DNA of 64,000 nucleotides. Source: JAFGJQ01 sp964495075 (GTDB lineage Bacteria; Planctomycetota; Phycisphaerae; UBA1845). The notes beneath the pieces were generated by a model that was given only the letters and a program-made list of their open reading frames with translations, did not search any database and had not been told where the DNA came from. The stretch spans positions 62,001-126,000 of the forward strand of contig CAZBUJ010000006.1 in assembly GCA_964495075.1 (NCBI GenBank). The letters run 5' to 3'. A program made the translations under genes and the position numbers. Positions 32,297 to 42,431 of this stretch are shown here, piece by piece (within the stretch, counting starts at the first letter, position 1; each line of letters starts with the position of its first letter).

Positions 32297-35200
32297 CTAC
32301 GGGCAGGTGCAGCCACCGGAGGCTATGCAGGCGGTGAACGGGTCAATGTCGAACGAGTCCACCACCCAGTCACAGTTGCAGTCTGCGTTCAGCCACCGGC
32401 AGTGAGGATACTGCTCGAGATACGCTTCCTCGCCCTCCAGCGCGAGGACAAACGGGTCAATGTCGCCGAAGTTGACCAGCCCGTCGCAGTTCAAGTCGCC
32501 GAGCCGCGGCTCGCACTCATCCGGCACGCCGTTGCCGTTCTCGTCTGACGAGAAGCCATTTTCGATGTCACAGATGTCCGGAATGCCGTTGTTGTTACAG
32601 TCATTGTCGGGGACGAAGCGGTGCAGCCCGGTGCTGGTGGCAAAGACCAGCCACGGCTCGACGTCATCAGGGATGATCCCGACAGGTCCGGGTCCGAACG
32701 GCCATTCCCACACGAGTTCGACGCCGCCGAATCGCTTGATCCGCACAACGCGGCGTGCGTTCTTGCTGGTTGCGATGAAGTCGCCCGTCCAATCATCAAA
32801 CGTGACGTCCCGCCCGTCTCCCAGCAGATCGTCCTCCGCGACAATCGACACGGCGCCACCCAGCGTGACCCGGAAGATTGAACGAAGGCCGGCCACGATC
32901 AGGTCGCCGGTATCCGGATCCTGAATCAGATCGGTTATTTGGACGAGCGGCGATCCCGACGCGATCGTCGTGACCGTGCCATCGAGCGTGACGCGCCGCA
33001 CCGAATCGGAGCTCACCGTGACCACGAAATCGCCGGTGGTCGCGTCGCGGGTGATGCCTGAGGGCCACATGAATGTGCCGAAGTTGGCGACCTCGGACAC
33101 GACGCCGGCCGCGGTGACGCGATACACCGCGCCGCTATAGTCGTCGGAGCGAGCGGCGGTGATCAGGAAATCGCCCGAGACGGGATCCTGGTCGATGGCC
33201 GTAACCGACAGGAACGGCGGGCCGGAGTGTATGGTTGTCACGACACCGGACGCGTCGCGACGCAGGATCGCGGTTCCCGCCACAACAATGTAGTCGCCGG
33301 TTGCCGCATCGATGGTCACATCCCAGGCGTCGGGGATTGGCGGCTCGATCAGTGTGGGTGCGCTGCCCAGCAGTTCACACTCATCGGGGATGCCGTTGCC
33401 CTGGCAGTCCTCACTCGTGCCGTCGGCGACGTCGCACTCATCCGGGACGCCGTTGCTGTTGCAGTCGGCGCTCGCGTAGGACGCGATGTCGCACTCGTCC
33501 GGAACACCGTTGCCGTTGCAGTCGGCGCTCGTGCCGTCGGCGATGTCACACTCGTCGGGTACACCGTTCTCGTTGCAGTCGGCGCTCGTGCCGTCCGCGA
33601 TGTCACAATCGTCGGGCCGGCCGTTGTCGTTGCAGTCTTCCTCGCACTCGTCCGGGATGCCGTTGTCGTTACAGTCTTCGGACTGACCGTCCCGGAGGTC
33701 GCATTCATCCGGCACGCCGTTGCCGTTGCAGTCCGGACTGTACCCGCTGGAAATGGCGCAGGCGTCGCCCATGCCGTCGTCGTCGCAGTCCTCCTGCCCG
33801 GGGTTGTAGTCGTACGGACAATTGTCACAGCGATCGGGCAGGCCGTCCGAGTCGGCGTCCAGTGGGTCGCCTACCTCACCGAACCAGATCGACGCGATGT
33901 ACTTGTCGGTCTGGCCGATCACGTCGTACGCCGTGACTTCCACGCGGCCGATCGCGCCGGCAGGATACTGTTGTGGCAGGCTCCACTCGATCTCGAAATA
34001 GGTGTCGGGACCGTAGGCGACGCCCGTGGAGACGATCTCGTCGTCGTAGGTGACCACCGCCGTCACGCGATCGATCTCGATGTCATCCTCGGCGGTGCCG
34101 GCGATGACGTTGAGGCCGAACTCGGCCACGTCACAGGCTTGCGGAACCTCGACAGTCAGGTGGGGGCGCTGGTCGGACGAGCGAAACCGGGTGAGGTAGT
34201 AACTGACGCCCACCAGCAACTGCCCATGGTCGTCGCTCGCAATTCCGATCGTCGTGTCGAGGTAGTGGATGCTGCCGTCGTCCCAGGCGCCCCACTCGTA
34301 GAGGAACGTGCCATCCTTCGTGAAGGCCTGGATGCGGTCGTTGTAGGGATCTGTTACGTGGACAACCTCATACGCATCATCGACCGTGAGGCCGATGGGG
34401 TAGATGAACTGTCCTGCGCGGCGACCGAGGGTGCCCCAGGCGTCAACGTACTGCTGCCGTGCGTTGTCATCGAGCTGCCAGTGCTGGATGCGTTGGTTCT
34501 CGCAGTCCACGATGTAGGCGTCGCCGTTCTCATCCAGGTCGATTCCCTGGGGGAAGCGGAACTGGCCGGGGCCCGAGCCGAAGCTGCCGAAGGAATAGAT
34601 GTAGACTGGTCGATCATGCCTGGCGTTGTAGTGCGCGTAGACGTTACGGATGAAGTCGTGGTCATCCTCATGCGAATCGAGATTCGCATACGCCGGCCTC
34701 GACTTGAGGAACGGAATGATCTCGCCTTCGAGGTCGTGGCCCGGCACCCAGGTCAGCGACAGCCCGCCTTGGTCGCCCGGGGGGGGACCGTCACTAAGGT
34801 AGTCCGCTTCGATGAGGTCGTGGACGAGTTCCTGAACGTCCTCGAGGTGCGACGGAATGATGGAGCCCTCGAATAACCCCTCGCGGCTGAACGCTGTCGT
34901 GACGTCGATGAGGTCCACGACGTCGAAGACGTCGACCCGGCAGTTCAACGCGTTCGTCACGTACAACAGTCCCTGGGCTTCATCGACCGCCACGTCAGCG
35001 GGCCAGCCGAAGGAGCGATAGAGCCTTTGCGGATAGTACTCCTTGTTCCAGTACTCCGGCAGCGTTCCGCCTAACTCGGCCCAGCCGCAGCTTTCATCGC
35101 GGCGATCCGAGGTCCAGATCGAGATGTTTCCGCTGCTGGTGAGGCTGCCCCCGCCGCCGGAAACGAGCGAGTTGGCGATGTACACCTTGTTCCGCTGCCG

Positions 35201-37009
35201 ATCGACATCCGTGCCGCCCGGGAAACTCAGATGGTCCCAGAAGCCGCCCCAGGCGTGATTGTCGGCGTCCGTTATGCCATCCGGCGGGTGCACGACCGCC
35301 CCCGTGTTGGCATACGACGAGGAGTACACGTATCCGTCGGCGTCAATGCCCATCGGGCCGGGCGTGCCGGCACCGTACGGCTTGTCCGGAGCGGTGTGGC
35401 GTACCATGCGATCGAAGCCGTACAGGCTGGCGTCGAGCAGTTGGACCGGGGGGAGCGGCGCGAAGCCGCGCGGCGTCTGCTGCGCCCAGAACGGGTCCCA
35501 TTCCGCGATCGCCAGGAGGCGATCGACGTTTTCGACGCGTTCGGATACAAAGAGCACGGGCCGTGACCCATCCTCCACGAAGCCGACCGCGACCGGAAAC
35601 ACCTCGGCGGACTCCGCCGTGGTTACGAAGATTGTCGCGGCCGGCCCCCATCCGGCGAGTGTCGACTTCTTCCGCAATCGGATCGACCGGCCGTCTTCAG
35701 TCCAGAAGAGCCAGATGGTCTGCTGACGATCGATCCCTGCGCAAAAGCCCGGCGAGCCGGAACCGAAGGACCGCACGGGCGACAAGCTGTTGTGCCGCGT
35801 AAAGGAAGCATAGTCGTGATTGTACAAGAACTCCGTCAGCATACCGGTGTTGCTGCCCAGCATTTCGACTTGCCCGTCATGCCAGTGGAACTGCACGCGG
35901 TCTGCGCCCGCGAAGTCGGCGATCCCGTTCAGTGCGTAGTCGCCGCCCTGGACCCAATGCTGCCCGTCCCACCAGGACCACGTCGGCGTTTCGCCATCTT
36001 GGTACAGGATGGCTTTCTGGCGGCCACCCAACATGTCAGGGCCACTGGCTTCGACCGTAACGAAGAACGCATTCGTTCCCGGGATGTGGGTCACCTTGGG
36101 ATCGGCATACGCCACCTCGTCGACGGCGGCATCGCTGTCCATGACGAACGTTTTGCGGCTCTTGTTCGACGAGCTCGACGGCCACGAGTTGTCGTCGTAC
36201 CAGTGACCGGACCCCAGCCATGCAAAGCCCGGCTCGCCCCATTCAATAGGGTCGGTCGGATCGTCGGCGGTTGACGGGCGGTGCCAGCGGCGCCAGCGTT
36301 GCGACGTGTCGTTGTGGTCGTAACGCGTGGCCGTCAGTTGATTGTTGCGGTCACCGAGGATGTAGCCGATCGTGCCGACGTTCACCCCGATGCTGCTCGC
36401 CGCGTCAAAGTCAAAATCCGATTGGTCGCCGTTCCAGGTCGCGATCAACGCTGTGCGGAACAGCGGATCATAGGTCACGCCCGTGCGCCAATGGGTGAAC
36501 CCGTCCTCGTCGAACTGGAAGTTGGTGGCCGTGCCGTGCACGTTGAAGCCTCTCCCGCTGCGAAGCCCGCCGCGCGGGGCCGCTCCCAGCAGGCCATCCT
36601 GAAAATCAGGGTGTTGGAATACGCGGACGGCGCGGTAGCGGCCGATCGACTGCTCGATCGCGGTGGGCACCGTGTCGGTCTCACTTTCCCAATTGCCATC
36701 CACCCAGAGGTCCCACGTGAGATTCGTGCTGAGCCGCCCCATGATCGTGCCGATGCCGTCGTGGAAGAAGTAGAGCAGGTCGCCGGAACCAGTGGTGATT
36801 GTGGTAACGTACCCCCGTTCCGTCAGATCCGTTCCCGCATCGACAGGGTTACCCCCATTGAGAATCACCCACGCCGGGAAAGCGTACGTCTCGCTTTCTG
36901 GCGGCGCCTGGACGCGGTCCGCGACCGCACTCGCTGCCAATGACCAGGCGCCGGCCGCGACCGCCAAGATCATCCAACTTCTGCTGCCATTCTGCGCGCG
37001 CTTTTGCAT
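32297..37009 (-). CDS. Large secreted NHL-repeat protein with DCN calcium repeats and dockerin-like C-terminus
   Basis: 1570 aa, with GGAG seven bases before ATG 37009. The signal peptide ends near AASAVA (residue 30). Residues about 60-800 are beta-propeller-like with many Trp/Asp motifs. NHL repeats follow at about 830-960 (FRFPQGIDLDENGDAYIVD, then IYPIGLTVDDAYEVVHVTD). A thrombospondin-type-3-like stretch and eight tandem 19-residue DCNGNGVPDECD repeats lie at about 1090-1220, then a second propeller-like region with TTGDFVVTV and DPDTGDLIVAG repeats. The C-terminus has two dockerin-type loops (DLNCDGLVNFGDIDPF and DCNCDWVVDSFDIDPF). This is an exported surface or matrix protein; the ligand is unknown. 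Confidence 0.88.
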   Translation of the reverse strand: MQKRAQNGSRSWMILAVAAGAWSLAASAVADRVQAPPESETYAFPAWVILNGGNPVDAGTDLTERGYVTTITTGSGDLLYFFHDGIGTIMGRLSTNLTWDLWVDGNWESETDTVPTAIEQSIGRYRAVRVFQHPDFQDGLLGAAPRGGLRSGRGFNVHGTATNFQFDEDGFTHWRTGVTYDPLFRTALIATWNGDQSDFDFDAASSIGVNVGTIGYILGDRNNQLTATRYDHNDTSQRWRRWHRPSTADDPTDPIEWGEPGFAWLGSGHWYDDNSWPSSSSNKSRKTFVMDSDAAVDEVAYADPKVTHIPGTNAFFVTVEASGPDMLGGRQKAILYQDGETPTWSWWDGQHWVQGGDYALNGIADFAGADRVQFHWHDGQVEMLGSNTGMLTEFLYNHDYASFTRHNSLSPVRSFGSGSPGFCAGIDRQQTIWLFWTEDGRSIRLRKKSTLAGWGPAATIFVTTAESAEVFPVAVGFVEDGSRPVLFVSERVENVDRLLAIAEWDPFWAQQTPRGFAPLPPVQLLDASLYGFDRMVRHTAPDKPYGAGTPGPMGIDADGYVYSSSYANTGAVVHPPDGITDADNHAWGGFWDHLSFPGGTDVDRQRNKVYIANSLVSGGGGSLTSSGNISIWTSDRRDESCGWAELGGTLPEYWNKEYYPQRLYRSFGWPADVAVDEAQGLLYVTNALNCRVDVFDVVDLIDVTTAFSREGLFEGSIIPSHLEDVQELVHDLIEADYLSDGPPPGDQGGLSLTWVPGHDLEGEIIPFLKSRPAYANLDSHEDDHDFIRNVYAHYNARHDRPVYIYSFGSFGSGPGQFRFPQGIDLDENGDAYIVDCENQRIQHWQLDDNARQQYVDAWGTLGRRAGQFIYPIGLTVDDAYEVVHVTDPYNDRIQAFTKDGTFLYEWGAWDDGSIHYLDTTIGIASDDHGQLLVGVSYYLTRFRSSDQRPHLTVEVPQACDVAEFGLNVIAGTAEDDIEIDRVTAVVTYDDEIVSTGVAYGPDTYFEIEWSLPQQYPAGAIGRVEVTAYDVIGQTDKYIASIWFGEVGDPLDADSDGLPDRCDNCPYDYNPGQEDCDDDGMGDACAISSGYSPDCNGNGVPDECDLRDGQSEDCNDNGIPDECEEDCNDNGRPDDCDIADGTSADCNENGVPDECDIADGTSADCNGNGVPDECDIASYASADCNSNGVPDECDVADGTSEDCQGNGIPDECELLGSAPTLIEPPIPDAWDVTIDAATGDYIVVAGTAILRRDASGVVTTIHSGPPFLSVTAIDQDPVSGDFLITAARSDDYSGAVYRVTAAGVVSEVANFGTFMWPSGITRDATTGDFVVTVSSDSVRRVTLDGTVTTIASGSPLVQITDLIQDPDTGDLIVAGLRSIFRVTLGGAVSIVAEDDLLGDGRDVTFDDWTGDFIATSKNARRVVRIKRFGGVELVWEWPFGPGPVGIIPDDVEPWLVFATSTGLHRFVPDNDCNNNGIPDICDIENGFSSDENGNGVPDECEPRLGDLNCDGLVNFGDIDPFVLALEGEEAYLEQYPHCRWLNADCNCDWVVDSFDIDPFTACIASGGCTCP
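33370..33770 (-). repeat. In-gene tandem repeats, 57-bp unit (DCNxNGxPDECD)
   Basis: About seven units encoding DCNGNGVPDECDIADGTSA with small variations. Units in the middle are nearly identical at the DNA level (GCAGTCGGCGCTCGTGCCGT recurs), which indicates recent unequal crossing-over. Each unit forms one calcium-binding loop. The same module occurs in degenerate form in the secreted gene at 17482-19650 (about 18450-18620). Confidence 0.85.
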
Positions 37010-37974
37010 CGTCCGACTCCTTGCACAGTGCCGATGAAGCGTGACCCTGGGCGCGCACTACGACCCTATCGTTTGATATGCATTCCCCCACCGAATGGAC
37101 GCAACGCCCCAACCTCCCGCACGAACACAGGAGAGGCTCTCGGCCGCCGCAACTCTCGGCAAGTCCCTCTTTCGCCCGCACCACACGGGCGGCCATCACA
37201 ATATGGTGTTTCTCGAGGGCTGAGGACGAAATAACGGCAGATAGGACAAGACCTGCCAGAGGTGTGCTGCCGTCGTTCCCCGTTCCTCGCGACCTCCACA
37301 TCTAACAGTGTGTGTGTTTGTCGTCGGTTTGTCAAGTCAATTTTTGACCCGCATTCGGATCCGTGGGCGTGACGATCCCGCTCGCGTTTTGTCGACGAGC
37401 TCTGCGGCCCCACGGTCACCGATGGGGAGACGTCAACGGACGCTGTGGTTCCTGAAAACACCGTCCGGGCGGAAGCGCGCGTGTGGAGTGGAGAGTTGGC
37501 ACTGGTACTCGCCGCCAAGAGGTGCAGGTGGTGCGAGCGGAGCACGATGACATCATCGAGACACTCTCGGCGAACCGAACCGATGATCCGCTCGACGTGC
37601 AGGCTTTGCCAACGTGGCCGGAAGGTAATGACAACTTCCTCAACGTGCATGGGCTTGCCGCGTTGTCGGAGGACCTCGCTGTAGATCGATTCACGATCTC
37701 GAAGGAAGAACCGAGGAGCCTCGTCGTCCGGAATCGCCCCCTGGCCATGGCCCCGTGGCCGGCAGAATATCGGGCTTCGGTGTTCCTGGGCGATGGGCCG
37801 GGGGAAAGGAAAGTCAGCCACACCGAATGTCGATTTGGGAATGGATGGTCATCGTGCACCCCGCGCCGCGTTCCTGCGCACGTCCATGTGCGTGCTCTTC
37901 GCGTCGGACCACGCGTACCCGCGCCCAGCCGCGACGCTCCGGTGCGGCAATCAAGATGGTAGTGAGGCCACGGG
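37010..37974. other. Interval with integrase debris only
   Basis: 965 nt between divergent genes. Apart from the integrase C-terminal remnant at 37507-37725 I see no protein-like frame. It should contain the promoters of the large secreted protein (minus) and of the substrate-binding protein (plus), but no convincing hexamer pair was found. Confidence 0.4.
37507..37725 (-). pseudogene. Integrase-core transposase remnant (C-terminal part)
   Basis: The minus strand preserves FFLRDRESIYSEVLRQRG, VEEVVITFRPRWQS and LHVERIIGSVRRECLDDVIV, the second-Asp and Glu strands of a DDE integrase of the same kind as the N-terminal remnant at 12134-12757. Both ends are lost and the downstream sequence frame-shifts away. 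A dead fragment. Confidence 0.7.
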
Positions 37975-39126
37975 ATGAATAATCTCCACAATGACGATTG
38001 CTTTGCCCTTGGATCCCCCGCGACCAGAAGGCAGTTCATCAAGAAGGTCGGCGCCATCGCGGCCGGGGCAACGATCATGCCTGCGGGCAGACTCGTCGCC
38101 GGAACCGGCACGCTCCGGGAAGTGCGCATCGGCACCTTCGGACCCTCCCACTGCGCAACGCCCTTCGTCTACGCGCAGTTGCGGGGCTTCTTCAAAGACG
38201 AAGCCGTCAACGTCCGGTTGACCAATTACGAAACCATGCCGTCCATCGCGAAAGACTTGATCAGCGACAAGCTGGATTTTGGCCAACTCGTCGTGCCGTT
38301 GGCTCTTGCCATACACACCGGCAGCGGTCCGTTCTCGACGCCGACACCCGTCGCCATACCACAGATCACCGGCTGCAACGGGGCCGCGCTGCTGATCCGC
38401 GAAGGCGCCGCCATCAAGCGACCATCCGATTTCAAGGGCAAGACCCTCGCCAACCATAGCCCACTCTCTGTGCACTATCTCCTGAACATGATGTTCCTGG
38501 AGAACCACGGCCTTGACTATCAGAAGGAGGTTGACTTTCGAATTGTGGGACTCGGCAAGATCATGGACGCGGTCAAGGCGGGCGAGATCGACGCCCTGGT
38601 CATGCCCGAGCCCATGAATGCCGTGATGGAGGCAAAGGGTATCGCCAATATATACATGCTGAGCAAATACCTGTGGCCCAACCATCCCTGTTGCTCGCTG
38701 GTCACCAAGCGGTCGACTCTGGATGGCAACGAGGAACTCGTTGCCGCGGTCACGCGGGCCATGACCCGCGCCGCGTTGGAGGTCGACAATCCTGACACGC
38801 GGGAGGAGACGGTGGACCTGCTGCGGAGTTCACAGCAGTACAAATACCGCACGATCGACAAGAAAGTCCTGCTGCGCGCCTTCATTCCCGGACGAGCCGA
38901 CTTCCACCCGTTCCCCTACCAGAGCACCTTCATGCTCATTGCCGAAGAGATGACAAAATACAGGCTCCTTCCCGCCGGCACGGATACCCGGCGACTCGCT
39001 GCGGAGGTGGCACTCTCCGATTTTTCCCGTGCCCGGATATCGGAGGTCGGTGGCGAACCGCCGGCGCACAACTACCGTGCCGAAAAAGTACTGGGCACGC
39101 TCCGCCAGTATTCGGAACGGCCCTGA
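37975..39126 (+). CDS. Tat-exported ABC-type substrate-binding protein (NMT1/SsuA/NrtA-like)
   Basis: 383 aa from ATG 37975. A twin-arginine signal (TRRQFIKKVGAIAAG, about residues 17-32) points to Tat export. The mature protein has the two-lobe type II binding-protein pattern: VRIGTFGPSHCATPFVYAQ, then FFKDEAVNVRLTNYE, SDKLDFGQL, GKTLANHSPLSVHYLL and EIDALVMPEPMNAVM. Family members bind nitrate, sulfonates, taurine or thiamine precursors. No ABC permease or ATPase gene follows; instead a hybrid histidine kinase gene starts 23 nt downstream. The protein is therefore more likely a ligand sensor subunit for that kinase than part of a transporter. Confidence 0.87.
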   Translation: MNNLHNDDCFALGSPATRRQFIKKVGAIAAGATIMPAGRLVAGTGTLREVRIGTFGPSHCATPFVYAQLRGFFKDEAVNVRLTNYETMPSIAKDLISDKLDFGQLVVPLALAIHTGSGPFSTPTPVAIPQITGCNGAALLIREGAAIKRPSDFKGKTLANHSPLSVHYLLNMMFLENHGLDYQKEVDFRIVGLGKIMDAVKAGEIDALVMPEPMNAVMEAKGIANIYMLSKYLWPNHPCCSLVTKRSTLDGNEELVAAVTRAMTRAALEVDNPDTREETVDLLRSSQQYKYRTIDKKVLLRAFIPGRADFHPFPYQSTFMLIAEEMTKYRLLPAGTDTRRLAAEVALSDFSRARISEVGGEPPAHNYRAEKVLGTLRQYSERP

Positions 39127-39149
39127 CCGCAGAGGATCGGCTGAAGCCC

Positions 39150-42100
39150 ATGCTCCTGAAGCGCCTTTCCATTCGATGCCGGTTGTACCTGGTCCTTTTG
39201 GTCTCGGTGGTCGGCTTCTCGCTCATGACCGTCCACTCTCTCGATCGTGAGAAGACCCAGTGGAAACAGCGGATCGAGGAGAAGGGCGTCAAGATCAACC
39301 AGTTCCTCGCCAACATCAGCGCCACACCGATCCAGATATCCGACTACGTCAGCATCGTCGACTATATTGCCGACGTCAAGAAGGACAAGGATATCGCCTA
39401 CGTCATCGTCTACAAGGGGGACGACACGGTCATCACAAAAGAGGAAGAGCGAGTCAAGTCGTCCATAACAGATCCCGACGGGATCAAGACGCTCTGCGCG
39501 GACATCACCTTCTATGGAGAGCGAATCGGCTGGATCGAAACGGGCATCTCCCTGGAATCCATGAACCGGGCCATGCGCCAGTCACTGATGCAGGCGGTGG
39601 CATGGCTCGCCATACAGTGCGCCCTGCTTCTCATTGTCTTCTTCCTGGTCCGAGGGATTATCAAGCCCATCCGTGACTTCACCGCGCAGGTGGCCCAGAT
39701 CGGCAGTGCCAGCATCGGATACCAGATCCCCACGGCCACGCGAGATGAAATCGGCGAACTGGCCGGAGCCTTCAACAACATGTCCAGGCGTCTGCGTGAA
39801 TCGCACGAGTCGCTGGAGGAGAAGGTCGACGAACGAACCGCCGAACTCGAGGTCGAGCGCAAGAAACTCCAGAACGAAGTCGCAGAACGCGAACAGGCCG
39901 AGGAGGCGCTGCTCAAGGAAAAGAACTTTACCGACTCGACAATCGACAGCATGCCCGGGACGTTCTACCTTTTTGACGATCAGGGACGATTCCTGCGCTG
40001 GAATCAGAACTTCCTGCGCATCTCGGGGTACTCTGCAGATGAGCTCGCCGGTATGCACCTTCCGGACTTCTTCGTGGGCGAGGACCGACAATGCGTCGAG
40101 CGCAAGTTCGACGAGGTCTTCGCCACCGGGCAAGCCACCTTCGAGGCGGACTTCACATCCAAAGATGGAACCCAAACCCCCCATTCGTTCACCGGAAGGC
40201 GAATCGCACTCGGCAAGACGCGGTGCCTGGTCGGTACGGGAATCGACATCACAGACCGCCGGCGGGCGGAACGCTGGATCAACGGGTTGAGTCGTCTGAA
40301 GGAGGATCTGCTCCGCCCCGGCACCCTCAACGAAAGAATGCGGCGCGTCACGGACGGGGTGGTCGAGACGTTTGGAGCCGATTTTGCCCGTATCTGGGTG
40401 ACGGAACCGGGGGACCGCTGTGACACCGACTGTGTGCATGCCAAAGGGACGGACGGAACGTATCTCTGTCGCCAGCGTGATCGGTGTCTGCACCTGGCAG
40501 CCAGCTCCGGCCGCTACACCCACATCGACGGCGAGGTCCATCGACGCGTGCCGTTCGGCTGCTACAAGATCGGACGCATCTGCGCCGACAGCGAAGCCAG
40601 GCTCCTCACCAACGACGTGACGCATGACCCACGCGTTCACGATAGCGAGTGGGCCAGGGAGCTGGGGCTGGTCTCGTTTGCGGGCTATCGTCTGGCCTCG
40701 GCCACGGGAACGCCGATGGGTGTTCTGGCGCTGTTCAGCCAGCACACCATCTCACCGGAGGAAGACAACCTCCTTGCGACCTTCGCGAATACCGTCACCC
40801 AGGTGATCCAGGTAGCCCGGGCCGAGGAAGCCCTCCGAGAGAATCAAGAACGACTGCAGCGCATGGTGGACGCCATCCGGGCCGGAGTTGTGCTGATCGA
40901 CGCGGAGAGCCGCGTCATCGTGGAGGCCAACCCCGCAGCGCTCAGTATCATCGGCGCCACGCGGGAGCAGGTCCTCGGTCACGTCTGCCACAACTACATA
41001 TGCCCCACACAGGCAGGGGCATGTCCGATCATAGATCTCGGGCAACAGGTCGACAACGAGGAGCGCGTGGTACGCCGGAACGATGGCCAAACCGTGCCCA
41101 TCCTGAAAACCGTTGTCCCCATGATGCTCGACAATCGCATGCACCTGCTCGAGAGCTTCATTGATATCAGCGAACGCAAACACGCCGAAGACGCCCTCAT
41201 TGCCGCCAAAAAGGAAGCCGAGGGGGCCACCCAGGCCAAGAGCCAGTTCCTGGCGAATATGAGCCACGAAATACGCACACCCATGACGGCCATACTCGGG
41301 TTCGCTGACGTGCTCCTCGAAGAGGGGGACCTGGACCGGCCGCTGATGGAGAGGCGCGACGCCGCCATGGCCATCAAGCGAAACGGGGAGTACTTGCTCG
41401 GGATCATCAATGACATCCTCGATCTGTCCAAAGTCGAGGCCGGCAAGATGACCGTCGAAGAAATACCCTGCTCGCCCGCCAAGATCATCGCCGAGGTCGC
41501 CTCACTGGTACGCGTAAAGGCCGACGGCCAAGGACTCTCCTTCGACATCGAGTACGAAGGGGCGATTCCGGACACGATCCAGACCGACCCCACCCGCCTG
41601 CGACAGATCCTCATCAACGTGATTGCCAACGCGCTCAAGTTTACCGAGATCGGCGGGGTGCGGTTGATCACGCGCTACCTCCCCGACGACGACCACCCGC
41701 TGCTTCAATTCGACGTGGTCGACACCGGAATCGGGATGAGTGAGGAACGGATCGCCAAGCTGTTCCAGCCCTTCACGCAGGCCGACGCGTCAACCACACG
41801 CCGATTCGGCGGCACGGGGCTGGGCTTGACCATCAGCCGGCGTTTCGCGGAAATGCTGGGCGGTGACATCACCGTCGTCGAGAGCGTGGCCGGGGTGGGA
41901 ACCCGATTCCGAATCAGCGTGGCGACCGGACCGGTCGACGGCGTCCGGATGATCGTCGATCCGAGATCGGCTACCAGCGTCTCCAGCGATTCAGCGAAAG
42001 CCGGTGTGGGTCGCTGCGAGCCGGAACTGCATGGCTGCCACATCCTGTTGGCCGAAGATGGCCCTGACAACCAGCGGCTGATCGCCCACGTTCTGCGAAA

Positions 42101-42431
42101 GGCGGGCGCCGAGGTCACGGTCACGGAGAACGGCCGACTCGCCGTCGACGCGGCTCTCGCAGCCCGTGACGAGGGACGAGCATTCGATGTCATCTTGATG
42201 GACATGCAGATGCCGGTCACGGACGGGTACGAAGCCACGTCGCGCCTTCGGCGCGAGGGCTACTCGGGCCCCGTCATCGCCCTGACGGCCCACGCGATGG
42301 CCACCGATCGGGCCCAGTGCCTCAACGCGGGATGCGATGACTATGCAACCAAGCCGATTAACCGCCAAGAACTCGTCGAGACAATCCGCCGGTATGCCGC
42401 ACCACCGCAACCCACGTTGACATCCCGGTGA
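39150..42431 (+). CDS. Hybrid histidine kinase with HAMP, PAS, GAF and receiver domains
   Basis: 1093 aa. Two transmembrane helices (about 10-28 and 151-172) flank a periplasmic sensor domain of about 120 residues. Then come HAMP and a coiled coil (to about 265), PAS (268-380), a Cys-rich GAF-like domain (395-560), a second PAS with clustered cysteines (HVCHNYICPTQAGACP, near 610-625), HisKA with SHEIRTP (His706), an HATPase (GIGMSEERIAKLF, GGTGLGLTISRRF) and a C-terminal receiver (LMDMQMP, Asp1018; Lys in TKPI). The receiver suggests a phosphorelay. The gene lies 23 nt after the binding protein gene, which likely presents its ligand to the sensor domain. No separate output regulator is next to it. 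Confidence 0.92.
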   Translation: MLLKRLSIRCRLYLVLLVSVVGFSLMTVHSLDREKTQWKQRIEEKGVKINQFLANISATPIQISDYVSIVDYIADVKKDKDIAYVIVYKGDDTVITKEEERVKSSITDPDGIKTLCADITFYGERIGWIETGISLESMNRAMRQSLMQAVAWLAIQCALLLIVFFLVRGIIKPIRDFTAQVAQIGSASIGYQIPTATRDEIGELAGAFNNMSRRLRESHESLEEKVDERTAELEVERKKLQNEVAEREQAEEALLKEKNFTDSTIDSMPGTFYLFDDQGRFLRWNQNFLRISGYSADELAGMHLPDFFVGEDRQCVERKFDEVFATGQATFEADFTSKDGTQTPHSFTGRRIALGKTRCLVGTGIDITDRRRAERWINGLSRLKEDLLRPGTLNERMRRVTDGVVETFGADFARIWVTEPGDRCDTDCVHAKGTDGTYLCRQRDRCLHLAASSGRYTHIDGEVHRRVPFGCYKIGRICADSEARLLTNDVTHDPRVHDSEWARELGLVSFAGYRLASATGTPMGVLALFSQHTISPEEDNLLATFANTVTQVIQVARAEEALRENQERLQRMVDAIRAGVVLIDAESRVIVEANPAALSIIGATREQVLGHVCHNYICPTQAGACPIIDLGQQVDNEERVVRRNDGQTVPILKTVVPMMLDNRMHLLESFIDISERKHAEDALIAAKKEAEGATQAKSQFLANMSHEIRTPMTAILGFADVLLEEGDLDRPLMERRDAAMAIKRNGEYLLGIINDILDLSKVEAGKMTVEEIPCSPAKIIAEVASLVRVKADGQGLSFDIEYEGAIPDTIQTDPTRLRQILINVIANALKFTEIGGVRLITRYLPDDDHPLLQFDVVDTGIGMSEERIAKLFQPFTQADASTTRRFGGTGLGLTISRRFAEMLGGDITVVESVAGVGTRFRISVATGPVDGVRMIVDPRSATSVSSDSAKAGVGRCEPELHGCHILLAEDGPDNQRLIAHVLRKAGAEVTVTENGRLAVDAALAARDEGRAFDVILMDMQMPVTDGYEATSRLRREGYSGPVIALTAHAMATDRAQCLNAGCDDYATKPINRQELVETIRRYAAPPQPTLTSR

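Noticed and set aside
33370..33770. Regular short repeats suggestive of a CRISPR array
   Set aside because: The period is 57 bp with no spacer-like variable parts and it stays in frame in a secreted protein gene; no cas gene is near.
33227..34876. Plus-strand open frame of 549 codons
   Set aside because: Antisense to the NHL/dockerin gene; its repeats are the mirror of the DCN repeats.
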